From: Cephalotrichum gorgonifer
Taxonomy: Eukaryota > Ascomycota > Sordariomycetes > Microascales > Microascaceae
DNA: 64,000 nucleotides
Direction of reading: 5' to 3'
NCBI GenBank assembly: GCA_900312665.1
Contig: ONZQ02000001.1
Location: forward strand, 292,600 to 356,599
Below, piece by piece: positions 55,364 through 64,000 of the stretch. The position numbers and the translations under genes were made by a program. The stretch's first letter is position 1; each line of letters begins with the position of its first letter. The notes under the pieces are model-generated. The model saw only the letters and a list, made by a program, of their open reading frames with translations, did not search any database and was not told the origin of the DNA.

Positions 55364-56695
55364 ATGCGTACACCCCTCATAACCCTTGGCCTCCTCGGCC
55401 TAGCCTCCGCGAGCCGCCAGATCCCGCTCAATCCCCGACCGGACGGCGACTCCCTCACCGGCGCGAACCTCCCCCTAAAATCGCCGCGCGAGGTCCTCCT
55501 CTCTCTTCACCGCTCCCTCGTCGAAATCTCCTCTACTACATATAACGAGACTGCCGTCGGCCACTTCCTTGCCGATTACCTCTCCTCCCGCGGCTACAAC
55601 ACCGAGCTCCAATACCTCTCCTCCGACGGCTTTGGCGCGGAGCTCCAGAGTCCCTCTCCCGTCTCCTCCGACCCCGCCGACCCCAAGCGCCGGTTCAACG
55701 TCCTCGCCTGGCCCGGCCCCTCAGACCCCGGCACCCCGCGCCTCATCATAACCTCCCACATCGACGTCGTCCCCCCACACATACCCTACTCCATCTCCGA
55801 TGACCCGCCGACCTCGTCCACCGTGATACGCGGCCGCGGCTCCGTGGACGCAAAGGGCGCCGTAGCGGCGCAGGTCCTCGCCCTCCAGACCCTCCTCGAC
55901 GAAGGGTCCGTCAACCCGCAGGACGTGATGCTCGCCTTCGTGGTCGGCGAGGAGAACCCCGGCGACGGAATACGGGAGCTCTCCGAGTCCCTCCGCCACA
56001 AGGTGCCCCCTGAGGCCGTCATCTTCGGGGAGCCGACGGAGAACAAGCTGGCGTGTGGGCACAAGGGAGCGCTCTTCTGTGTGATCGAGGCGCGCGGGGC
56101 GGCGGGCCACTCGGGGTATCCATGGCTCGGGAAGTCGGCGAACGAGGTGCTCATCAAGGCGCTGGCGGAGGTGTTGGCGACGGACCTGGGGAGCAGCGAG
56201 AGGTTCGGGAACACGACTGTTAATGTGGGGAAGATGGGCGGGGGTGTGGCGATGAATGTGATTCCTGAGTTTGCGGCGGCGGAGATTGCTATCCGCATAG
56301 CTATCGGGCCCGAGGACGGAGCAAACACGATTATTCGCGATCGACTCCGGGAGATACTGGATGGCGTCGACCCCGATGCGTTCTCCATGAAGTGTACGCA
56401 TGGGTACGGTGTGGTGGAGACGGAGTGCTCGGTGCCAGGTAGGTTCCCCGTTTTCATTTCTATCTCCTTGGCCTGCAAACGAAGTAGGCACATCTAACAT
56501 TCTCCAGGCTTCGAGACGATTGTCGTTAACTACGGTACGGACGTCCCGAACCTCGACGGCTCGCATGTAAGATACCTCTACGGACCGGGCTCCATCCTCG
56601 TAGCTCACGGCCCCGACGAGGGCCTGACGGTGGGGAGCCTAGAAGAGGCCGTTGAGGGCTACAAGCAGCTCATTCTCCACGCTCTTCGGAAGTGA
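55364..56695 (+). CDS. Secreted M20-family metallopeptidase (carboxypeptidase-like)
   Basis: Predicted 420-residue di-zinc peptidase. Exons 55364..56438 and 56508..56695; the 69-nt intron (GTAGGT, CTCCAG) splits a Gly codon. The signal peptide is MRTPLITLGLLGLASASRQ. Metal and catalytic residues of M20 are visible: His132 and Asp134 in SHIDVVPP, bridging Asp162 in RGSVDAKGAVAA, Glu196 (general base) and Glu197 in VGEENPGDG, Glu223 in FGEPTENK, and the final His in LVAHGPDEG. The GHSGYPWLGKSANE segment lies in the dimerisation domain. One or two sequons (NTT, NET) suggest glycosylation. Secreted relatives act as carboxy- or aminopeptidases; specificity is not evident. It converges on MRI1 with 140 nt between stops. 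Confidence 0.92.
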
Positions 56696-56835
56696 TGATA
56701 CCGAGGCAGTACATAGCGTACAATTTGCCCATCGTAGATTCTAAGGTTTTAGCATAGTCATTGATACAAGGCGACGCTCTTGGCATTACCATTTGGAGCT
56801 CAAATCTCTGCGTCGCATCAATCATTCACGCTCCC

Positions 56836-58122
56836 TCACGCACTTTTTACCTTTGAGAGATCAAACCTCCCCTCCCCATCCTTGACAACAACACCGGCTT
56901 CCGTCACAATCGCATCGATCAGCTCGTGCGGCGTGACATCAAACGCCGGGTTCCAGACCCCAATCCTCTGATCCGCCGTCGCAACCCGCGCGACTATCCG
57001 CTCGTCCACCTTCCCATCGGACCCAACAACCGGACCGGTAACCTGCGTCACCTCCTCACCCTTCCTCTGCTCAATCGTGATGTCCTTCCCCTCCGCGGTC
57101 AACAGGTCAATGCTCGTCCTCGGCGCAGCAACCACGAACTTGATCCCGTGATACTTCGCCAGCACCGCGAGCGCGTACGTCCCGATCTTGTTCGCCGTGT
57201 CCCCGTTCGCAACGACCCTGTCGGCCCCCACGATCACCGCCGCGATATTCTCCTCCTTCCCGCGCGTGGCGAACAGCGCGGCGGCCATCGAGTCCGTCAC
57301 CAGCGTCGCGGGTATCCCCTCGTGCACGAGCTCGAAGGCCGTGAGCCTGCTCCCCTGGTTATACGGCCTCGTCTCGGTGCAGAACGCGTGCCTCAGGACC
57401 CCCGAGGACTGCAGGCTCCTGATTATGCCGAGCGCCGTGCCGTGGCCCGAGGTCGCGAGGGATCCCGTGTTGCAGTGCGTCAGGACGGAGATGGGCTTGT
57501 CGGCGCTGGCGCCGGCGACGTCGCGGAGCCAAGCGGCGCCGTTGTCGCCGATGGCGAGGTTCGTCTGGAGGTCCCGGTTCATGTACTCCTCCGCGCCGGC
57601 TACGTACGCGGCCACGATGTCCCGGGGTTCGGCGTCGGAGGACTTCTGCGCATGGGCGCGGACGAGACCCTTAAGGAGTGTGATGGAGTTGGCGAGGTCG
57701 ACGGCCGTGGGGCGGCTTTCTTTGAGGTAGTCGAGTCGCTGGTCGATGTGCGCGATGGTGTCTTCGACCGTCGAGGCTTCTTTGAGTGACAAAAAAAGTA
57801 TATCAGTAAAAGACGAAACATGAAGACCTAGAGAGATGATCAAACATACGGAGCTGCGTGGTCTGTAGCTCCACGGCCAGACCGAGAACCGCAACGATGG
57901 CAATCGCCGGCGCCCCTATTCCGTCTGTTAGTCTTGCGAAGTTGCGCAAAAGTAAAACCCGCAAAGAAAAGGTAACTCACCCCTCACCCTCATGGAGCGG
58001 ATGCAATCAAACGCCTCCTCGCAGGTCTTCACGTCATCGTAGCGGAAAACGTGGGGCAGCCGGAGCTGGTCGAGAACCTCGAGCTTCCCTGGGGAATACT
58101 TGATGGCCTGTAGGGTCGCCAT
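56836..58122 (-). CDS. MRI1: Methylthioribose-1-phosphate isomerase (Mri1)
   Basis: Methionine-salvage enzyme converting 5-methylthioribose-1-phosphate to methylthioribulose-1-phosphate. Exons 58122..57981, 57915..57850 and 57779..56836 give 383 residues. The start MATLQAIKYSPGKLEVLDQL, then RSMRVRGAPAIAI, match the family. The catalytic residues are expected at Cys172 in LTHCNTGSLATSGHGTALG and Asp256 in VIVGADRVVANGD. NKIGTYALAVLAKYHGIKFV is the eIF2B-like Rossmann segment. It belongs to the eIF2B alpha/beta/delta-related family, but the Cys-Asp pair and the RGAPAIAI motif mark it as MRI1. Intron 2 is 70 nt and intron 1 is 65 nt. Confidence 0.95.
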
Positions 58123-58617
58123 TGTTCGGGAAATGAGTGCGATCGGGCGTGGGTGTGTTGCTCTGGACTTCGAGGCGCGGGACGTGGGAGTATTAGAGCA
58201 CCGGATGGTGGGGTGGTGATGGCGGGGCAAATATTTCTTCTATCGGGGTCTCGTCCCGCCATACGTGCTTTCGCTCCACACGTGGACCTTTTGATTGGAC
58301 TATACACATATCAAGTACATGTGCCAATCGCGCGCAAGCATGAAATGACGCTATTTCGGAATGTGAAGTGTCTATCTACTCAGTAGTCCGCTATCCTGAG
58401 AATAGACGTAGTCCCCAGTGGCTCTACTAGCCAATCTGTGACGCATGTAAAACTCATTGCCTCAAGTCGCATGCTGGTATTTCCATTTGTCTATCCCTAA
58501 GTAACCCGATATCCACTCGACGCCGCCGTTGTTCTATTCCTAAATATACACACTTGTAACAAGTTTCTCCCGACCGGCCGGGGTAATAGAGGTTCTCCCT
58601 GCCCCCTCACCATGTAC
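58123..58617. other. Intergenic, MRI1 promoter and Fmp32-like 3' flank
   Basis: 495 nt between two minus-strand genes; no recognisable exon. The MRI1 promoter must lie here. Confidence 0.5.
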
Positions 58618-59437
58618 TCACATAAACAACCTCCAGGCACCAAGCATCAGAGCCGAGAAACCCGTGCAGACACCAATGAGCCACTGCAAACTCTGGAACT
58701 TGACCTGCTCCAGCTTCTCCCTCAGGTTCGCGACCTCCTGGTCGATCCTCGCCTCCGTCTCCTTCATCTTGAGCTCCTGCCCCAGCGCCTCCTCCCTTAT
58801 CCGCCCCTTCTCGAGGTTCAGGTCGAGCCGCACGCTCGCGAGCGTGCGGTTGATCTCGTCGCGCAGCCGGCTGTTGAGCTTTGTGAGGTCGTTGTTGAGG
58901 CGGTCGTAGGTCGAGCGCGTTACGTTGTGTTCCGTGTCGTCGTCGGAGAGGAGCTCGGAGCGGAGCTTGGCGAAGTCGACCTTTTGGGTGTAGGTTGCGC
59001 GGGCGGCATCTTCGCGGGGGACCATGCTACGGCTGAGGGTTTGCATGCTTGGAGGATGGTGTTAGTTTGCGTCGCTGAGAGAGAGAAGGAGCGGGGCTGG
59101 GCATGACATTGGGACTGGGATGCCGGTTTAGCTACCTCTCCTCCATGACGTCGTTTAGGATCTTCATGAGCGCGGCCGCCTGCTCTTCCGTGAAGCCCTC
59201 ATCTTGTAGTTTCTGCACGAAGCGCAGCGTATCGAAGTGCTGTCCAAGGCGATTTGGCGCTGTAGTTCGTATTAACCGGATGGGCGCCCGACTTTGGAGG
59301 GGCTGTTGTGGTAGGTCGATATGCCGGGCTATCAGCGCGGATTGTCGGGCCTGGAAATGGCAAAGCGCTCTTGAGGATGGCCTCGACGATATTAATGTGC
59401 GGGGAAGGGCCCCTATCCGAGGTAGAGTCGTCGCCAT
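58618..59437 (-). CDS. Mitochondrial DUF1640 protein (Fmp32/MCUR1-like, coiled coil)
   Basis: Predicted 243-residue inner-membrane mitochondrial protein. Exons 59437..59136 and 59047..58618; the 88-nt intron (GTAGCT donor, CCAAG acceptor) splits a Ser codon. The first 60 residues are rich in Arg, Ser, Leu and Ala with almost no acidic residues, a mitochondrial presequence. The conserved core begins FDTLRFVQKLQDEGFTEEQA, followed by VMEESMQTLSRSMVPREDAA. A long coiled coil follows (SELLSDDDTEHNVTRSTYDR, LNNDLTKLNSRLRDEINRTL and the KGRIREEALG region). A C-terminal membrane span (LQWLIGVCTGFSALMLGAW) ends the protein. Yeast Fmp32 and human MCUR1/CCDC90 share this plan; a role in complex IV or proline-related assembly has been proposed for Fmp32, and MCUR1 regulates the calcium uniporter. 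Which applies here is not decided. Confidence 0.87.
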
Positions 59438-61070
59438 GTCTGAATTGAGCTGTAAAGGATTGGCTGTGGCCTGTCGGTTCGGGGTGTGGTGGGAGGAAGC
59501 TGCATCCAGATCGCTCTCGCCGCCTGAGGCATGACGATGGAAGGCGCCCCAGGTTGTCTCCCTGGCTCGCTTGTAGACGGCCCGGGACAGCTGACCAGGG
59601 TGGTACCTCCCACCCAATATTGCCAACGGTACTCCGTAGTCGTCCCCTCCAATAAAGTACATAGGGAATTCCCTGTAAATTACTCCTCCATATTGTTTAT
59701 TGTTTTAGTAGTTACAGGCGGCTGCTGGTCTTACTGCACTATACTACCCCCCTCAATCCTGGATACTCAGAGCTTCAAATGCGACCCTCTGACCTCTTTC
59801 AACGGGCCTTAGTTCCGGTGATTTGGACAACGCTTCCACGAACAGTTCACCCAAGCTATGAACTTGAAGTCGGGGCCCACCCTGGTTCTTTATCACGTGA
59901 CCATACCCACTCGCACTCTCCTTCAAAACCCCCCGCTGTTACTGCAGGTGAGATTTTTCTTCTTTTCTCTTCTTTTCCAACATTCAATATAATTGAACAA
60001 CGCAAAAAAAACTTTGGTATTCTCTTATAATCGGTGCGAGGTACGCCGGCTTGCTGGCTGTGCCCACGACCATTGATCTAGAGAAAGGAAAAGGAGACTA
60101 AATATCAACGAACGATCTTGGGTGCGGTGCTTTCCCGCATTCGCGGTGGGAAGGATCGCAATGATTGAGCGTACAGATTTTACAACTAAGAGCCCCATTT
60201 GGCCAGATCCCAGGACTGGGCTGGCTTGTTTGGGAGAGTGTTCGACGTTATGTATAGACTGGCTGAGTCGATATTTTGGTTGTGTGTAAATTGCTCCTCG
60301 GTCCTTCTCTGTGGTCGAGGTCGTATGAACGAACGCCGCATTCGGCCATATACGCGTAGGCCTTGCCATGCCCTCGTTGGCGAGATGAGACGAGACGGCA
60401 ATTCTTCGCCCGAATCTCCGTCCGATGTCGATGTTTGAGAATATTGCCTACCATTCTCATGCGGCTCTTGGCTCACCTGCGACCCTCACTAGTGGACCAC
60501 GTATCCCGAAACGGATAAGCTCCCATCTTAAGGTCGACCCCATGATTCTCCGTCCGTCCAACATCAGCATCCCCATATCCACAGACGCATGCACACATGC
60601 ACCCCTCCATCAGTCATGGTTAGCCATGGCACTAGAGTACTCGCTCTCCTTTAAGCAGGCGGCCTTAATATATCCGGGACGGGGTTCCAGCAAGTACAAA
60701 ATGCCACCTCTCATGTCTGCCGAAACGCGACTATTACCCCAGAATTTAGGGGCTTTAAGTCCACCCCCGTCATTTAATTCTAATTCCGTATTAAGGCCGG
60801 AAGCTCTCGTCCAGCTGCCAGCTTGGCTTGGTGGGGCGCTTCACTTTCTCCATGATCTTGCAACGTATCCGTATTCCATAGCTCTTTCCAATTTCACATG
60901 GTCCCCCTGCTGCTCCAAGCTGCATTGTCGCAACTGCCTTCTTTACAACGACTCCCGCACGTGTCTGCACCCTCTTCATACTTCTTGATTACTATTTTGG
61001 CACCAACTCTCCCCCATTCTCATTCTCAGTTGTGCACCGCAGTCTCAATAGCTAGTTAGTGCCCGTAGCC
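59438..61070. other. Divergent intergenic region, Fmp32-like and TPR-SET genes
   Basis: 1.63 kb with no recognisable exon. An ATCACGTGAC site at 59892-59901 matches the Cbf1/E-box core TCACGTGA. Frames at 60025-60369 (-) and 60425-60988 (+, 187 codons) have no family resemblance. Confidence 0.5.
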
Positions 61071-63499
61071 ATGGCGAACGCTCAACCTGCAACCGCAAAC
61101 GGAGCCAATGGCACCAAGGCCAATGGCACAAAAACCAATGGCAATGGCAGCAGCAGTGGTAACGACAACGGCGTCAATGCCGATGACGATCTGCGCCTCC
61201 AGGTCGCGCCCGAGGACCTGCTCCTCGATATCGACCCTCACCTCCCCATCGAGTTTCTCAAGAAGGCCCAGTCTATGAGCGGGAAGCCCCCGACGAAGAG
61301 GCCAGAGCGAGAAGGTCTGGTAAACACACACAATGGCCACGTCCAGCGACAGCTCGGAAAGCCGCGAGCTACGAATCTCGTCAAAAAGCCCATTCTGGCG
61401 CTGGCGTACCCCGCGTCATACAAGCCGATGAATGAGCTTGAGAAGGTAGGCATAGCAATTCCAAGTAAAATCGATGCGGGTTGGCATGGCTGGGTTACCA
61501 AAGCTGACTCGACCCATCACAGATGCCCCTTACGGACCTCCTCGTAGAGACTCACCACGAGGGCAAGATATTAATCCTGAGGACTATCACCCCGCCCTAC
61601 CAGGGAGCCGGGACCGTCGTCATCGTCGAGGACGAATTCGGCAACGCGGACAAGCTGGGCATCTACAACCAGAGCGACCGCTCCATATTATCCATCATTC
61701 CAGAAGGCTCAGTAGTTGCTGTCAAGGAGCCCTATTTCAAGTACAACGGCGAGAACGACTGCATGATCTGTGTTGAGCACCCTTCGGATATCATCTACCT
61801 GAGATTCGACGACCCCATCATCCCGGTCAAATTCCAGCTCGGCGACGACGAGACGGATACCGCGCTCGACTGGAAGCAGGCTGGTGACAAGGCATTCGTC
61901 TCCAACAGCTACCCCATTTCCGCTCTGTGGTAAGTCGGCCATCCTTGCGACTCATCTGTGCCAAACATGTTTACTTATACTGTCTCTCCTAGCTATTCGA
62001 GGGCGTTGGAAACAGACACCTCTGGAGATGCCGCCTTCCGGACCGACTTATACGCGAAACGTTCCGGCGCCAACCTCATCATGAAGAGATTTGATAACGC
62101 AATCTCGGACGCTCTCGAGGCCATGTCGTCCAAGGAAACAGACTGGAGACTCTACGTCACTGCAGCCCGCGCGGCCTACGCCCTCCGCAACTTCGAGCTC
62201 GCTAAGACGTACTATGAGGCGGCGCTGGAGGGGAAGCCCGATGTCCCCTCAGTTCAGCAGGAGCTCAAGAAGTGTCTCGCCCGGATCCGCGAGGAGACGG
62301 AGGGAGTCTACGACTTCCGCGCCATGGCCCGATCAATTACCACCAAGGCCATCCACCTCGACAGCGCGTCCTACTTTGCCAAGGTCGATGTTCGAGACTC
62401 CCCCGTCCACGGCCGTGGTCTGTTCGCCAAGACGGACATCAAGGCCGGCGACCTCGTCTTCTGCGAAAAGGCCGTCTGCGTCCCGAACGAGTTCAACCTC
62501 GAACACAACTCCGCCGCCCTCTTCGCGAACCTCGTCCGTGCCTGCCATGACAACCCTTCGGTCCACGCTCGCGTCCTCGACCTCTACGGCGGGTCCTACA
62601 CACGCAGCGGGTCAGAGGGTAAAGTGGTGGACGAGGTGCCCGTCGTGGACATCTTCCTCCTCGAGTCCATCCGCCGGAAGAACTGCTTCAGCGGACCCCG
62701 GATCAGCGACACTCTGTGGCTCAAGCGGTACTCTGCTCGCCGCGAAGGCATGTCTCGCGGCCTCTGGCTCCGTGCTGCGTACGCGAACCACTCGTGCATA
62801 CCTAACACCAACCGCGCCTTCATAGGCGACATGCTCGTCTCGACGGCCACGAAGGATATCCCCGCCGGGACTGAAATCACTCACGTCTATGTCGCACCGA
62901 GGGCCGTGTACTCCCTCCGTGCACAGCAGTTCCGCAACTGGGGCTTCACGTGCGCTTGCCCCCTCTGCTCCACAGAAGCGCTCTCACCGGCGGAGAACCA
63001 GGAGAAGAGGCGCAAGACGCTGGGTGAATTGGAGGTCATACTGCGTAAGAAGCAGCCGACGAAGTTCCAGCCCGACGCGACCATCAGGCCCATTGAGCGC
63101 CTCGCACGGCAGCTGGATGAGCTCCACGAGGAGGAGACGTACGCTGAACTACCGAAGCTAGAGCTTGTTTGGCCGTCGATGTGGCTCCTTCAGGCGTACC
63201 ATACGCGCGGAAACCACAAGAAGACCCTGAAGTGGGCTCACAACGCGCTGCGGGCCTTTGGTTTCACGCCTGTGATGGCGGATGGCCACGTCACGGTGTA
63301 CGGGGAGGGTGGTAAGGCGGCGGTCACGACGTTTGAGGTTGTGAAGGCCATGCTGTTTGCCTCGGAAGCGCATGCCGCGCTTGGAGAGGATGAGCTAGCA
63401 ACCGAGTTTATTGAGGCGGCGAGGATCGGGTATAGGAGTTTGAGCGGGTTCAGTGAGCATTTTGATCATGTGAAGGCTAACCCTGCGAACTGGATGTAA
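61071..63499 (+). CDS. TPR- and SET-domain protein (SMYD-like lysine methyltransferase)
   Basis: Predicted 762-residue fungal TPR-SET protein. Exons 61071..61445, 61523..61929 and 61993..63499 keep frame. The N-terminal 40 residues are Asn/Gly/Thr-rich with TNGNGSSSG, probably disordered. A beta-rich segment (about 126-235, including ILILRTITPPYQG, VVIVEDEFGN and VVAVKEPYFKY) precedes TPR-like helices (about 285-360). The SET domain starts near 392 (VRDSPVHGRGLFAKTDIKAG). NHSCIPNTNR (526-535) is the cofactor-binding knot, Tyr560 in EITHVYV fits the catalytic tyrosine, and CACPLC (581-586) is a post-SET cysteine cluster. The SET domain is split by a long insert as in SMYD enzymes. The substrate is unknown. 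Met at 61071 is preferred over the upstream GTG frame. Confidence 0.89.
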
Positions 63500-64000
63500 A
63501 CCGCCCGAGGCCCAGGGTCTTATTTGACATATTAGAGGCGGTCAGATGGGTCGCTTGGGGAACTTGTTTGCCCCGCGTGGGGATTTGATGTATTTCGAGC
63601 AGGACTTTGAGTAAACGGCATATGTACACTGGAATAGGAAATACTTTCTTCTCATACTCATACCAACGGAACAGTTAGAGACTGCAGGATAGCATGTGCA
63701 TGCACGATTAGACACAGGGAATGTCCAAGATCAACTGAGGTGCCATGCCCTTCCAGGGAGCTCCGCTCTCGGCTCTCAGGCCGGTCCTCCTACACGACTG
63801 TTACTGGGTGAACTCCTGGGTTTGAGCCACAAGTTACACGACCTCTACCATACGCACCCCTGAGCTCGAGGCGTCACCCACGAGATCTCTCTCAGACATC
63901 CTCCTACGTTCGAGCCCCGGTCCTCCCTCATCCCCGTCCTATCGGCTCCACCGAGGGAGAATGCTTAGCATTGCATCCCAAACTTCAATACATCTGCAAA
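63500..64000. other. Right-end intergenic DNA
   Basis: 501 nt after the SET gene stop, containing its 3' UTR and no recognisable exon or tRNA. The window ends before any next gene can be seen. Confidence 0.5.

Noticed and set aside
60425..60988. 187-codon plus-strand frame before the TPR-SET gene
   Set aside because: No family resemblance and no typical start context; lies within a likely promoter and leader.

Overview
The window looks like nuclear DNA of a filamentous ascomycete (Pezizomycotina; a Sordariomycete-like genome is my guess). The grounds are GC-rich exons broken by short introns (about 60-180 nt) with GT..AG ends and CTAAC-type branch sites, fungus-specific genes (Ilm1, Cox23, NatB Mdm20/Naa25, a fungal TPR-SET protein), and gene-to-gene spacing of 0.1-4.5 kb with no operons. 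I rebuilt 22 protein-coding genes, 21 of them complete. I saw no tRNA or rRNA gene, no intact transposon and no CRISPR array. Exon joins were chosen by reading-frame continuity and by remembered family sequence; no alignment was run.

Layout. 0-9 kb: 3' part of TRAPP subunit Trs130 (+), a small secreted protein (-), chaperonin CCT2 (-), and eIF3b/Prt1 (+), which faces CCT2 across a 621-nt shared promoter. 9-19 kb: a sparse stretch holding a degenerate ~49-bp tandem repeat, a delta-12 fatty-acid desaturase (+) and a 14-TM-type MFS transporter (-). 19-27 kb: NatB auxiliary subunit Naa25 (+), Ilm1 (-), and the geranylgeranyltransferase-I beta subunit (+). 27-36 kb: a CAMK-like kinase (-), a GNAT acetyltransferase (+) and the UPR sensor Ire1 (-). 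36.3-40.9 kb: a 4.5-kb stretch with no recognisable gene. 41-49 kb: a secreted CVNH (cyanovirin-N homology) protein (+), ribosome-collision E3 ligase Hel2 (-), a GT31-like glycosyltransferase (+) and a membrane-anchored DUF3445/HODM-type protein (-). 51-64 kb: a DEK-C/SWIB protein (+), Cox23 (+), a secreted M20 peptidase (+), Mri1 of methionine salvage (-), a mitochondrial DUF1640 (Fmp32/MCUR1-like) protein (-), and a TPR-SET protein (+).

Most genes are conserved housekeeping genes (secretion, folding, translation, lipid modification, ER stress, mitochondria) and are not clustered by function. I did not find a convincing undescribed system. The points most worth checking are a GC-AG intron and N-terminal anchor in the HODM-like gene, an ATG-only first exon in CCT2, a 28-nt exon in COX23, a recurrent intergenic TACGAGTA motif, a perfect 16-bp palindrome upstream of the kinase, and two small secreted proteins next to gene-poor DNA.
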